A DNA stretch of 60,041 nt, taken from contig CAMDOH010000006.1 of assembly GCA_945903605.1 (NCBI GenBank), forward strand, positions 1 to 60,041. Direction: 5' to 3'. Made by a program: the position numbers and the translations under genes. The notes below the pieces were generated by a model. The model made no database searches. It saw nothing but the letters and a program-made list of their open reading frames with translations, and was not told where the DNA came from. Of the stretch, positions 29,937 through 39,750 are shown in pieces. How positions within the stretch are numbered: the stretch's first letter is position 1; every line of letters begins with the position of its first letter. This DNA is from Akkermansia muciniphila (lineage in GTDB: Bacteria > Verrucomicrobiota > Verrucomicrobiia > Limisphaerales > UBA1100).

Positions 29937-32900
29937 TCACTTGGTCGCCGCAGCGGCTGCAGGTGCCGCGATCACTTTGAGTGCCAGAGGCGTGGCGACC
30001 TTCAGATCTGTGCCATTCAGTTTGAGCGAGGCCTCAACAGTTCCCGTGAAATCACCCGCAGCCGATTTCGCATCGGCATTGATGACGATCGTTGCCTCAC
30101 TCAAATCTTTTGCGATCGTCACATTCGGAATGGTGACTCCCTTGGGATTACCCGCGACCGCGAGCGAAACGGTCACCGGCTCATTGAAGCCAAACAGCCG
30201 TTTGATGGAAACCTTGATCTCAATCTTCTCTCCGGCTTTGAGTGGCGCAGGCGCCGCAATGGGTGCCAGCTCGATCGGTGCTGGAACCACTTTGACAATG
30301 ATTGGCGCGGAATAAAAAGTGTGCGTGACATCCTTCGGCTTGCTGCGCTCGGTCATGAGCTTCGAAAAATCTGCCGCCACCTTTTTCTTGTCATCGGAGA
30401 GTTTGGACTCAGCCGCCGCATCATCAGATTTCTTTTTCCCTGCCGCTTGTAGGGTGACGGCCGCAGCGGCCGCCGTTGTGGCGGTCGCCAGTTGAGTCTG
30501 TGCAGTCTTTTGTTTGACGTTGATCGCATTGTCCAAAGCCGCTTTTGCCGCAGTGACGACGGCTCGTTTGGCCTCGACATCTTTGGCAGCCAGATCTTTT
30601 TCAGCAGCGGGCTTCGTCGCATCGGCCTGCAGCGCTTTCAGTTTCACCTCGGCGTCTTTGAATGCCTTGTCGGCGGCATCGAACGCGGCCTGCGCCTTCG
30701 GCACTTCGGCATTGACCGCGGCGAGCGCAGTTTCAGCGGCCTGCTTGGCCGTGTTCGCATCAGTCAAAGATTTGCTGGCGACGACAAACGCATCCGTGGC
30801 CACCTTGAGTGTGGCGATGCGTTCAATCGCAATTTTATCGGCGTCTTTTGAAGTGGTCTCGGCCGCCTTGGCTTGTGCTTCGGGCACGCGACGGTATTTT
30901 CCTTTTACCTGAGTGCGCAGATACAGGGCGTGCGTGCCCGGCGGCAACTTGCCTGTTGTGAGATTCAATTCCAGCGTGCCGTCGTTTTTGCTGGCGGCGA
31001 CATCGACTTCCTTGATCGTCGCCACAGCGGGATGCCCGAATAGTTTGAGTTTCTTGGCGATCTCAAAGCCATCATGGTTTTGAACCTTGAGCGGAATGTT
31101 CAAGATGCCAGCCACAGACGTTTCCCAAACTTTGGATTCAACCGGCGCGATCTCCAGTGGGATTTTTTCCTTGCCGTTGACCGAAAGGACAAATGCGCTC
31201 GTCAACCGCACGCGCACAATCGGTAGCTGCGCAGTCGCGTCGTACGAGGAGGCTGACACTGCGGCAGATCGCGCCTCGCGCGCCACTTCTGCCCCGTTGA
31301 TTTGTGCGCGGCCGGTGATGGTCACAGGCCCGCTCCATTCAGCGGCTTGAGCTCCGGCATTGAGCAAAACGATGGTGGATTGCGTGCCTGCTGAAATAAT
31401 GGCCGAGCTGGCGATCACTCCGGCCGGCAATCCGGTAAGCGTCACTTGGATGTCGCCGTCAAACCCATCGCGACGATAGGCAACTACTTTGACGGGCAAC
31501 GATTCTCCCTGACGGATTGTCGCCGAAGAAAGAGTCACCTCGCGCGAATTGGCAGCGATGGCCAGCGGCGGCAAAACCATCGCCGCGATGCGGAAATCCG
31601 GCGCGGCTTTGCGGATGGACAGCCTGTAGACATTGCCCGGTTTTGAAGCGGCGGTATTGAAGAGGTCGTACATCATCACGCGATACACGCCGTCTTCCTT
31701 CACATCAAAGCGGAATTCGCCATCGGCGCTGGCTGCATTAAAATCCGCACCCGTGTTTCGCGTTTCAGAACCGGAGACATCTTTCACTTCGCTGATAAGC
31801 TCCTCGCCTTTCTCGTTTTTCTTCACGCGCTGGATGAGGAAAAACGGACTGGAATGACTGCCCAACCGCTCGGAATAAATCTCCAGCCACAAAGCTTCAC
31901 CGGCCTTCGCATCAAATGTGATCCAATCGCGGTCGGCGCGCGGATGAAACTGGCCGGCAAATTCGCAAGGGACAGTCACTTTTTGCGCCAGCGCAGGTTT
32001 GTCATTCGGCGTCGCAATCTCAGCCACCACCGGTGCGGCGGCGAACCCGATGCGAATGGGATTGGACGCACCGTTCGCGCTGCTCAATCGGTACTCGATC
32101 GCGTCCAGTCCAGCCTCACGCGGAGTGACCGGCTGCGACGACGCCAGCAACTGCGCCTGTTTCGGATCTGCTGGCAGCGCGATATCCACCACCAGTTTTT
32201 CAAGCGGCTTGCCGTCGATGAGCATGTCCGGCGCGGGTGCGCCTCCGGGCAAGTTGCGGCCGTATAATGTGAATTTGCCGGTCGTGCCCGGCTGGCCAAC
32301 GGGTGGCAAGATGTACTCAATGCGCGGACGTGATGAAATGGAAACACGGCAGAGCTGATCTGCGCCGCCACGCCAAACGAAATCGTGAACGCCGAACAGG
32401 TACGTGCCGTCCGCCGGGGCGCGGAAATCGATCAGATGTCCGGTCCGGTCGCGTTCCAACTCGCGTCCTTTGGCATCAAACAAAACTAAAACCGGCTGGA
32501 GTGGCGAATCAATTCCCAACGCATCGGCCTCGATGAGAACTCGCTGACCTTGCTTCACATTGAATTTGAAATAGGCGATCTCACGTGCCGAAACCTGCGC
32601 GTTCACCGCGCTGCCAACGGGGACTTCAAATGCCGCGAGCCCCGTTCGGTTCGTCGCCGGACTGATGATCTCCGGCAGATCTCCCACTGAAAAAGTGCGC
32701 ACGTTGGAAAGTCCGTACTGGCCACCGCCTGCGCGCATGTCGTGGATGCCCAGCGGCGCGTTGGCAGCGATCGTCACAACAAATTTGTTTGCCTCGGGCT
32801 TGCCAGCAGCGTCGAGCTTCGGCTTCGCCACAATGCTCGGATGAGAAAAGAGAAGCTGACTGACATCATCCAAATCCGTTCCGGCGATGGTGACTTCCAC

Positions 32901-33068
32901 AGCCGTTCCCTGCTTGGCTCCCGGCGGGAAAACAGAAGTCAGTCGCGCCGCGGGCAGTTCCGCGCTGGCCGCACCGGCCCATATCAGGCCCAACACGGTG
33001 AGTGTCCGCACAACAGCGGTCTTCGCTCGCGATCTACGGTCGGTTCGTTGGCTCATAATTTTCCTCAT
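29937..33068 (-). CDS. secreted PPC/TIG-like multi-domain protein with a C-terminal coiled coil
   Basis: Signal-like N-terminus; LTSVFPPGAKQGTAVEVTIAGTDLDDVSQLLFSHPSI; REIAYFKFNVKQGQRVLIEADALGIDSPLQPVLVLFDAKGRELERD; Ala/Lys-rich helical region at about 30340-30870. Confidence 0.82.
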   Translation of the reverse strand: MRKIMSQRTDRRSRAKTAVVRTLTVLGLIWAGAASAELPAARLTSVFPPGAKQGTAVEVTIAGTDLDDVSQLLFSHPSIVAKPKLDAAGKPEANKFVVTIAANAPLGIHDMRAGGGQYGLSNVRTFSVGDLPEIISPATNRTGLAAFEVPVGSAVNAQVSAREIAYFKFNVKQGQRVLIEADALGIDSPLQPVLVLFDAKGRELERDRTGHLIDFRAPADGTYLFGVHDFVWRGGADQLCRVSISSRPRIEYILPPVGQPGTTGKFTLYGRNLPGGAPAPDMLIDGKPLEKLVVDIALPADPKQAQLLASSQPVTPREAGLDAIEYRLSSANGASNPIRIGFAAAPVVAEIATPNDKPALAQKVTVPCEFAGQFHPRADRDWITFDAKAGEALWLEIYSERLGSHSSPFFLIQRVKKNEKGEELISEVKDVSGSETRNTGADFNAASADGEFRFDVKEDGVYRVMMYDLFNTAASKPGNVYRLSIRKAAPDFRIAAMVLPPLAIAANSREVTLSSATIRQGESLPVKVVAYRRDGFDGDIQVTLTGLPAGVIASSAIISAGTQSTIVLLNAGAQAAEWSGPVTITGRAQINGAEVAREARSAAVSASSYDATAQLPIVRVRLTSAFVLSVNGKEKIPLEIAPVESKVWETSVAGILNIPLKVQNHDGFEIAKKLKLFGHPAVATIKEVDVAASKNDGTLELNLTTGKLPPGTHALYLRTQVKGKYRRVPEAQAKAAETTSKDADKIAIERIATLKVATDAFVVASKSLTDANTAKQAAETALAAVNAEVPKAQAAFDAADKAFKDAEVKLKALQADATKPAAEKDLAAKDVEAKRAVVTAAKAALDNAINVKQKTAQTQLATATTAAAAAVTLQAAGKKKSDDAAAESKLSDDKKKVAADFSKLMTERSKPKDVTHTFYSAPIIVKVVPAPIELAPIAAPAPLKAGEKIEIKVSIKRLFGFNEPVTVSLAVAGNPKGVTIPNVTIAKDLSEATIVINADAKSAAGDFTGTVEASLKLNGTDLKVATPLALKVIAAPAAAAATK

Positions 33069-33105
33069 CGGTTCACTTTGGAGACGAAACGGGGCTGGCC
33101 CAGCT

Positions 33106-34500
33106 TCAGAATAATTCCGTAATCGGCGCTCCAAATGGGAGCACTGGGTGAGGACGCCCGGCGTGATCGGCATACTGCGCTGAAGTATCGATGCCCAGAT
33201 GACGATACATGGTCGCAAGCACTTCCTGCGGCTTCACCGGCCGGTCGGATGGCTCGGCGCCCAATGCGTCGGACGAACCAATGGCGCGGCCGCCTTTGAT
33301 ACCACCACCTGCCATGGCTGCGCTGAAGACGTTGGGATAATGATCGCGGCCGCCAGTGGAATTCACCTTTGGCGTGCGGCCAAATTCTCCCCATGCGATC
33401 ACCATGGTTGAATCCAGCATTCCGCGCTGGTGCAAATCTTCAATCAGCGCGCTGTACGCTTTGTCCCAACGCGGGAGAAAGCCATCGCGCATCGACTCGT
33501 AGCCTTTTACATGTGTGTCCCACCAACGCACGTCCACTGTCACGAGCCGGACGCCCGCTTCCACAAGTCGCCGCGCCAATAAAATTCGCTGGCTCCAGGC
33601 AGGCACTCCACAGCGATCGGGAGTCGGCGCTTCGTATCGCGGCATGAATCCATATCGCTCGCGCACGGCTCGTGGCTCTGCATCCAAATCGAAAGCCGAG
33701 CGCGCCTTGCTGCTTGTCAAAATATCAAACGCGCGCTCGTGAAAACGGTCGAACGTCTCCATTTGTTTGCTCGCATCGATGTCGCGACGAATATTGTCGA
33801 AGCTGCCCATCAACGATCGCCGCTCGACCATTCGATGCAGATCAATCCCATCGGCCAGCTTGAAATTAGGCACGTTGAACGGCCCGTCAATGGCTGGGTC
33901 GGCTTGTGTCTCGAACGGGCTGTACGCTTTGCCCAGATAGGCAGGCCCAGTGCCCGGAACTATTCTGGGGATCGCCACATACGCGGGCAACTGCGTGTTG
34001 AGATGTTGCAACTGGCGCGCGACGATGGAGCCACAGCTTGGACGTATGTTGCCCGCGCCCTCTGCCTCGCTCGGCGGCCCCGATGGATAGCCTGTGAAGA
34101 GAATCTGGTCACCTGTCGAATGGCCGGCATCGGTGTGGTGAAGGCTGCGGATGACGGAAAACTTGTCCATCACCTTCGCGCACATCGGCAACAGATCGCA
34201 AATCTGGATGCCCGGCGCTTTCGTTGGCATCGCAGAAAAGGCTCCGCGATATTCTGCCGGAGCAAACGGCTTTGGATCCCACGTCTCATGCTGGCTCGGC
34301 CCGCCGCGCATCCATAGGATGATGACCGATTTGTCGCGCGATACCTTTGCTGGATTTGCCGTCGCTTCCATCTGCAACAGCTTCGGAAGGGTCAGTCCAG
34401 CCAAACTCAGCGCGCCTGAGCGGACAAACCCGCGCCGATCCATCCGGAGAGCGCGATGGAAATCGTCGCAGCCGATCAATTCTTTTTTGCTGTTCGCCAC
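33106..34500 (-). CDS. DUF1501 family protein, Tat-like N-terminus
   Basis: [46 protein letters not shown]. Confidence 0.94.
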   Translation of the reverse strand: MANSKKELIGCDDFHRALRMDRRGFVRSGALSLAGLTLPKLLQMEATANPAKVSRDKSVIILWMRGGPSQHETWDPKPFAPAEYRGAFSAMPTKAPGIQICDLLPMCAKVMDKFSVIRSLHHTDAGHSTGDQILFTGYPSGPPSEAEGAGNIRPSCGSIVARQLQHLNTQLPAYVAIPRIVPGTGPAYLGKAYSPFETQADPAIDGPFNVPNFKLADGIDLHRMVERRSLMGSFDNIRRDIDASKQMETFDRFHERAFDILTSSKARSAFDLDAEPRAVRERYGFMPRYEAPTPDRCGVPAWSQRILLARRLVEAGVRLVTVDVRWWDTHVKGYESMRDGFLPRWDKAYSALIEDLHQRGMLDSTMVIAWGEFGRTPKVNSTGGRDHYPNVFSAAMAGGGIKGGRAIGSSDALGAEPSDRPVKPQEVLATMYRHLGIDTSAQYADHAGRPHPVLPFGAPITELF

Positions 34501-34510
34501 GAGAATTTTC

Positions 34511-37009
34511 TTAGTGATTGAACAAAAATTCTTTTGTGTTGAATAGCGCCCAGATCACGTCCTCGAAGGCTTCCTGCTTGGCGGCCGCGGCGGCTGCGTC
34601 TTTTTTATCGGCTGTCTTTTTCTTGATGTGTTCGGTGGCGAGCGTCACTTCGCTGGTACCGGGCTCGCGCGAGAACGCCATGAGATACAACTCGCGAACG
34701 CGCTCTTCATCGGGTCGCGTGTCCTTGGCCAGTCGCGCAGCCGTGCCGGTCGATGCGGCAAGTTTCGTCTGGATGTCGCGCGAGTTGAGCAGATGGAGGC
34801 TCTGCGCAAGGCTGGCATCCGATGAACGCTCGCATTCGCAGGAACTGGAGGAATCGGGCCGGCCGAACACGGTGAGGAAGTAGCTGGACGCGTTATAGCT
34901 GTTATCGGGCAACTGCACGGCGCGCGTTCCCGCTGGCAGACTATCGAATGCGCTTTGCGAGCCCGTGATGCGATCAACAGAATCAAACAACACTTCGGCC
35001 GTGAGGCGCTTGGGATAATAGCGGGCGAAGTAGTGGCGGTCGCGCGCGTTGTGTTCGTTGGGCACTGCGCTGAGCTGGTACGTCGTGGATGTGCAAATGG
35101 CGCGAATCAGCCCCTTCATGTCAAAACCCGTCTTGATGAAGTTCTGCGCCAGACTATCCAGCAGCTCGGGATTGATGGCCGGGTTGGTTTCACGCATGTC
35201 GTCTTCCGGCTCCACAAGGCCGCGGTTCATGAAATGTTTCCAGTAACGGTTCACGAGCGTGTGCGCAAAAAACCGGTTCGAGGGTTGCGCCATCCAATCG
35301 GCCAACGCCTGTCGCGGGTCATCATCAGCGCTGAGATCGTCCAGCGGTTTCTCTCCGAGTCCCGCTGGGGCAACGGACTGATTGTTTTTCTTGTTCGTCG
35401 TGCGAGCTACGCCGCGACGATGGAAAACAACTTCCTCGCCGGGCATCGCGCCGGGCTTGCGGGCCACTTGCGAGAAAAACGCGGTGAAGCTGTAGTAATC
35501 CTGCTGACTCCATTTTTCGTACGGATGATGGTGGCACTGGGCGCATTGCAAACGCGTGCCGAGGAAGAGTTGCGCTGTGTCCTCCATCTGCGTCTGCGCT
35601 GTTTTCGCCTGACGATACCACGCCACTGCCGGGTTCTGCGTCATGTCGCCGGATGCCGCCAAAATCTCGCGTGCGAATTGGTCGTACGGTTTGTTCGCCG
35701 CGAAGCTGTCGCGAATCCAGCCGTGGAACGCGAAGGTGCCGCGTGTGTGATTGACGTTTTCGCGCTTGTTGCGGAGCAGCGCCGCCCATTTGTTGGCAAA
35801 GAAATCCGCGTAATCCGTGCTGGCCAGCAGTGTATCTACCCAGCGATCGCGCTTGGCGGGGTCTTTGCTCGCGAGAAATTCGCGGGATTCTTCACCCGTC
35901 GGCAATCGCCCAGCAATGTCCAGCGAAGTGCGCCGCAGAAATGTTGCGTCGTCACAAATATCCGAGGCGGGCATTCCGACGGACACCAGTTTTCGGAACA
36001 CAATTTCATCAATGAAATTGCGGGCGGCAGGCAGTTTTGCGACGGGCGCACCGAGCGGAACCGTGGCCTGAAACACGCCGACTTTCGCCTGATAACGAAC
36101 CATCACAGCCACGTCGCCGGGCTGGTCAAATAGCTTTAGTTTTCCGTCAGCCTGCGCTTCGCCGACTTCTTTGTCGTTCGCTTCGTAAACGGCCGCGTGC
36201 GTCACATCCTGCCGGCTACCGTCGGAGTACACCGCCGTCACCGTCAACTGCTGCTCTTTTCCCATCGCCAGCGTGCGCGATTTGGGGAACACCTCGATGC
36301 TCGCAATTTTCGGGTCTGTTTCATTGCCGAGCGGGGCGCCCAATCCAATCCAGCGCACGAGCAGTTTGTAATCGTACGAACCCGGCTCCACTCGTTTGCC
36401 GCCGCCGTGCGGAATGATGGAGGCGGCTTTTTGCACGAGCAAGCTCTGCTCGGGTGCGGCAGGGCTCAACCGGCGTCCGCGCGATTCCTTGACGAGATAT
36501 TCGTAGTCTTCCTGCGGCTCGAAGCCGAGCAGCGAGAGGCGGAATCCGTTTTGGCCGCCCGATTTTCCGTGGCATCCGCCGCTGTTGCAGCCGGCCTTGG
36601 TGAAGATGGGGACGATTTGATTTGCGAAATTGATGGGCAGATGTTCCTTCGCCTTCTCAACTTGAATGCTGAGCGCTGACTGCAATCCCTCTTTGCTCTT
36701 GGCGGTGATGGTCGCCGTGCCATCGGCCAGCGGCGTGACCAATCCCTGCGCATCCACTTGCACGATGCCAGCGGGCGCCGATGTGTAGCTGACTTCGCGG
36801 GCGTAATCACGCAGCGAGCCGCCCGCAAATTTTGCGGTGGCCACAAGTTGCTGGCGACTGTCCGCGCCAATCATCTTGATCGCTTTTCCGTCTTGGCCTG
36901 CCTGCGCCTGCAATTGCAGTTCGACGGGCTTGCCCAAATCCGCCGGAGCGGCCTGCAATGCGACTGCGGATACAAGGGCCATCCATATCGCGAGTGTTTG
37001 GTTCTTCAT
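34511..37009 (-). CDS. DUF1549/DUF1553 cytochrome-like protein with N-terminal Big_2-like domain
   Basis: GCNSGGCHGKSGGQNGFRLSLLGFEP; LGTRLQCAQCHHHPYEKWSQQDYY; ALADWMAQPSNRFFAHTLVNRYWKHFMNRGLVEP; Ig-like VQVDAQGLVTPLADGTATITAKS. Confidence 0.92.
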   Translation of the reverse strand: MKNQTLAIWMALVSAVALQAAPADLGKPVELQLQAQAGQDGKAIKMIGADSRQQLVATAKFAGGSLRDYAREVSYTSAPAGIVQVDAQGLVTPLADGTATITAKSKEGLQSALSIQVEKAKEHLPINFANQIVPIFTKAGCNSGGCHGKSGGQNGFRLSLLGFEPQEDYEYLVKESRGRRLSPAAPEQSLLVQKAASIIPHGGGKRVEPGSYDYKLLVRWIGLGAPLGNETDPKIASIEVFPKSRTLAMGKEQQLTVTAVYSDGSRQDVTHAAVYEANDKEVGEAQADGKLKLFDQPGDVAVMVRYQAKVGVFQATVPLGAPVAKLPAARNFIDEIVFRKLVSVGMPASDICDDATFLRRTSLDIAGRLPTGEESREFLASKDPAKRDRWVDTLLASTDYADFFANKWAALLRNKRENVNHTRGTFAFHGWIRDSFAANKPYDQFAREILAASGDMTQNPAVAWYRQAKTAQTQMEDTAQLFLGTRLQCAQCHHHPYEKWSQQDYYSFTAFFSQVARKPGAMPGEEVVFHRRGVARTTNKKNNQSVAPAGLGEKPLDDLSADDDPRQALADWMAQPSNRFFAHTLVNRYWKHFMNRGLVEPEDDMRETNPAINPELLDSLAQNFIKTGFDMKGLIRAICTSTTYQLSAVPNEHNARDRHYFARYYPKRLTAEVLFDSVDRITGSQSAFDSLPAGTRAVQLPDNSYNASSYFLTVFGRPDSSSSCECERSSDASLAQSLHLLNSRDIQTKLAASTGTAARLAKDTRPDEERVRELYLMAFSREPGTSEVTLATEHIKKKTADKKDAAAAAAKQEAFEDVIWALFNTKEFLFNH

Positions 37010-37022
37010 AATGGTTCTGTTG

Positions 37023-38318
37023 CTAAATGAGTTCTTTGATGGGTTGCATTCCTTGGTCGACCAAGAATTGCGGGCGGCCGGAGAGATCGGTGATGGTTGT
37101 CTCGTTTGCATCGATGCCGATGTTGCGATACATCGTGGCGAAGATTTCCTGAATGTGAACTGGGCGGTCGCTTGCATCGCCGCCTTCGCGGTCGGTAGCG
37201 CCGATGATCTGACCGGTCTTCATGCCGCCGCCAGCCAGCAATGTTCCCATCACGCGCGGCCAATGGTCGCGGCCGGGATTGGCGTTGGAATTCACGCGCG
37301 GCGTGCGACCGAACTCGCCCCAAACCACGACGGTCACGTCGTTGAGCATGCCTCGGTCCGCCAAGTCGCCCACCAACGCGCTCAGCCCGATGTCCAACTG
37401 TGGCAATTGGTTTTTCAAATGGGTAAAATTGTTTTCATGCGTATCCCAACCGCCCCAACTAAGGGTGACAAAGCGCGCGCCAGCCTCCACCAATCTCCGC
37501 GCTGTGCAAAATGATTGCACTTGGTCTCCCGGCGTCTTGTATCGCTCGAGCACCTTGGGATCTTCCTTTTTCAGATCCAACGCATCGACCAATCGGGTGG
37601 ATGTGATGACGCCAAATGCCTGCTGATTGAACGCGTCGAATCCCTCCATCTTGCGTGAGGTGTCGGCGTCGCGCCGCATCCGATCCAAGCTCACGAGCAG
37701 TCCCTTGCGATCTTCCAGACGGTCTGCATTGATGCCGTTGAGCGTCAAATCCGTGCGGCCTTCGCCACCGGGGGCAAATGCCTTGTAAGGCGTGCTCAGA
37801 AATCCTGGCCCAACGGCGTGGCCGTTGAGATCCATATACGCAGGCGCTCCATTATTGCCTGTACCCTGCAATTTGCTCATCACCGAACCGATGCTGGGCC
37901 AGCCTCCCGATGGCATCGGGCGCAGGCGCGAGCGTCCCGTCATGCAGTCAAATGGTTCATGAACTTCCGTTTGTCCGATGGTAGATCGAACGGCCACGAA
38001 TTTATCGAACATGCGCGCCACTCGCGGGAAATGTTCGCAAATGCGAATGCCGGGCACGTTGGTATCGATGGCAGAAAAGTCACCGCGATATTCTTTGGGC
38101 GCTTGTTCTTTGATATCCCACATGTCTGTGTGGGATGGGCCGCCCGGCAGATAAACCATGATGATGGCTTTCTGCCGTTGGGCTGAACCCGCCGCCGATT
38201 CGGCGCGCAATAATTGCGGCAGAGCGAGGCCGCCCATCGCCAAGCCGCCCACTTGAAGGAAATTGCGCCGCGACAACCCGTCGCAAAACCGCGATCTCTT
38301 GCCGTATATTCTCAGCAT
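37023..38318 (-). CDS. DUF1501 family protein, Tat-like N-terminus
   Basis: [47 protein letters not shown]. Confidence 0.94.
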   Translation of the reverse strand: MLRIYGKRSRFCDGLSRRNFLQVGGLAMGGLALPQLLRAESAAGSAQRQKAIIMVYLPGGPSHTDMWDIKEQAPKEYRGDFSAIDTNVPGIRICEHFPRVARMFDKFVAVRSTIGQTEVHEPFDCMTGRSRLRPMPSGGWPSIGSVMSKLQGTGNNGAPAYMDLNGHAVGPGFLSTPYKAFAPGGEGRTDLTLNGINADRLEDRKGLLVSLDRMRRDADTSRKMEGFDAFNQQAFGVITSTRLVDALDLKKEDPKVLERYKTPGDQVQSFCTARRLVEAGARFVTLSWGGWDTHENNFTHLKNQLPQLDIGLSALVGDLADRGMLNDVTVVVWGEFGRTPRVNSNANPGRDHWPRVMGTLLAGGGMKTGQIIGATDREGGDASDRPVHIQEIFATMYRNIGIDANETTITDLSGRPQFLVDQGMQPIKELI

Positions 38319-38389
38319 AGTCGTTGTTCTATTAAACGACGCTGGCCGACGAAAGCTCTCCGTCGGCCACGCGTGTTGTTTTCCGCCAA

Positions 38390-39685
38390 CTAAATCAACT
38401 CGCGGATCGGTCCGTAACCGTGACTGACCAGGTGCTGCGGCCGCCCCGACAAGTCCTGAACGGTCGTCTTATTCGCGTCGATCCCCACGTTGTTATAGAG
38501 CGTGGCGAACACTTCAGCGATGTGAACAGGCCGGCTGGCCGGCTCGCCGCCCACGCGATCGGTTTCGCCGATTGCCTGACCGGTCTTCATGCCGCCGCCC
38601 GCAATCAATGCGCCCATGACTCGCGACCAGTGATCGCGTCCGGAATTCATGTTGACGCGCGGTGTGCGGCCAAATTCGCCCCACACAACGACCGTCACAT
38701 CTTTTTCCATGCCGCGCTCGTGCAAATCCTGAACGATGGCCGAAACGCCTCTGTCCAATTCTGGCAATTGGTTTGAGAGCGTGCGGAAGTTGTTGCTGTG
38801 CGAATCCCAGCCGCCGAAGTTCAGCGTGACGAAGCGCGCGCCGGCCTCTACAAGCCTGCGGGCGACCAAGAAGTCTGTCAGTCGACGGCCTTTGCCGGCT
38901 TCGTAGCGCTTGGCGGATTGTGTGGGTTCTTTAGACGATTCCAGCGCCTTGAGCATCTTGCTGGACGTGATCACATCGAACGCCTGATCATTGAATGCGT
39001 CGATGCCGGTCATTTTTCCGGAGCCGTCCACATCGCGACGGAAGGTGTCGAAGCTCGAAAGGAGCGATTTGCGATCGTCCAGACGATCCAGCGTGACGCC
39101 GTTAAGCGTCATGTCCGCCCGACCGCGGCCACTGGGTGAAAAGGCCGCATTCGCGCCGCCGAGGAAGCCGGGCATTCCTGCCGAGCTGCCAGATACGGCC
39201 ACATACGGAGGCGTACCGTAAAGTCCTTGTCCTTTCAATTTGGAGAGCGTCGAGCCGATGGACGGCCAACCTCCTGGAGGCTGCTGTTCGCGCTTGTTGC
39301 GGCCGGTCATGCAGCTGAATGAGCTGTGATCGTCGGCCTGACCCACGACCGTGCGGAGCGCCACAAATTTGTCGAAGTTGGCCGCGACATTCGGCAGATG
39401 CTCGCAGATGCGCACTCCGGGCACTTTCGTCGAGATGGCAGAAAAGTCGCCACGGAATTCCTTCGGCGCGTTTTCCTTGATGTCGTACATGTCGGTGTGC
39501 GACGGCCCGCCCGGCAGATAAATCATGATGATGGCCTTGTGGCCATTTCGAATGCCAGACTGGGATTCTGCTCGAAGCAGATCAGCCAGCCCCATACCGC
39601 CCATTCCGAGCGCGCCCACTTTGAGGAAGTTTCTCCGCGACACTCCGTCGCAGAACGACTGGTTTTTACCGAGGATTGTCAACAT
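38390..39685 (-). CDS. DUF1501 family protein, Tat-like N-terminus
   Basis: [45 protein letters not shown]. Confidence 0.94.
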   Translation of the reverse strand: MLTILGKNQSFCDGVSRRNFLKVGALGMGGMGLADLLRAESQSGIRNGHKAIIMIYLPGGPSHTDMYDIKENAPKEFRGDFSAISTKVPGVRICEHLPNVAANFDKFVALRTVVGQADDHSSFSCMTGRNKREQQPPGGWPSIGSTLSKLKGQGLYGTPPYVAVSGSSAGMPGFLGGANAAFSPSGRGRADMTLNGVTLDRLDDRKSLLSSFDTFRRDVDGSGKMTGIDAFNDQAFDVITSSKMLKALESSKEPTQSAKRYEAGKGRRLTDFLVARRLVEAGARFVTLNFGGWDSHSNNFRTLSNQLPELDRGVSAIVQDLHERGMEKDVTVVVWGEFGRTPRVNMNSGRDHWSRVMGALIAGGGMKTGQAIGETDRVGGEPASRPVHIAEVFATLYNNVGIDANKTTVQDLSGRPQHLVSHGYGPIRELI

Positions 39686-39750
39686 ACGTGGTTTTGGGTT
39701 GTCTGTTTTATTTCGGAACGACGGACGGTGCTTCCTGGTGATTCAGATGT

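Noticed and set aside
34955-36133. 392-aa plus-strand ORF
   Set aside because: Antisense to the DUF1549/1553 gene; no signal or domain motifs
38343-38369. Inverted repeat TGGCCGACG-AAAGCTCTC-CGTCGGCCA between two DUF1501 genes, considered as a terminator
   Set aside because: No T-tract follows on the minus strand; at most an intercistronic mRNA hairpin
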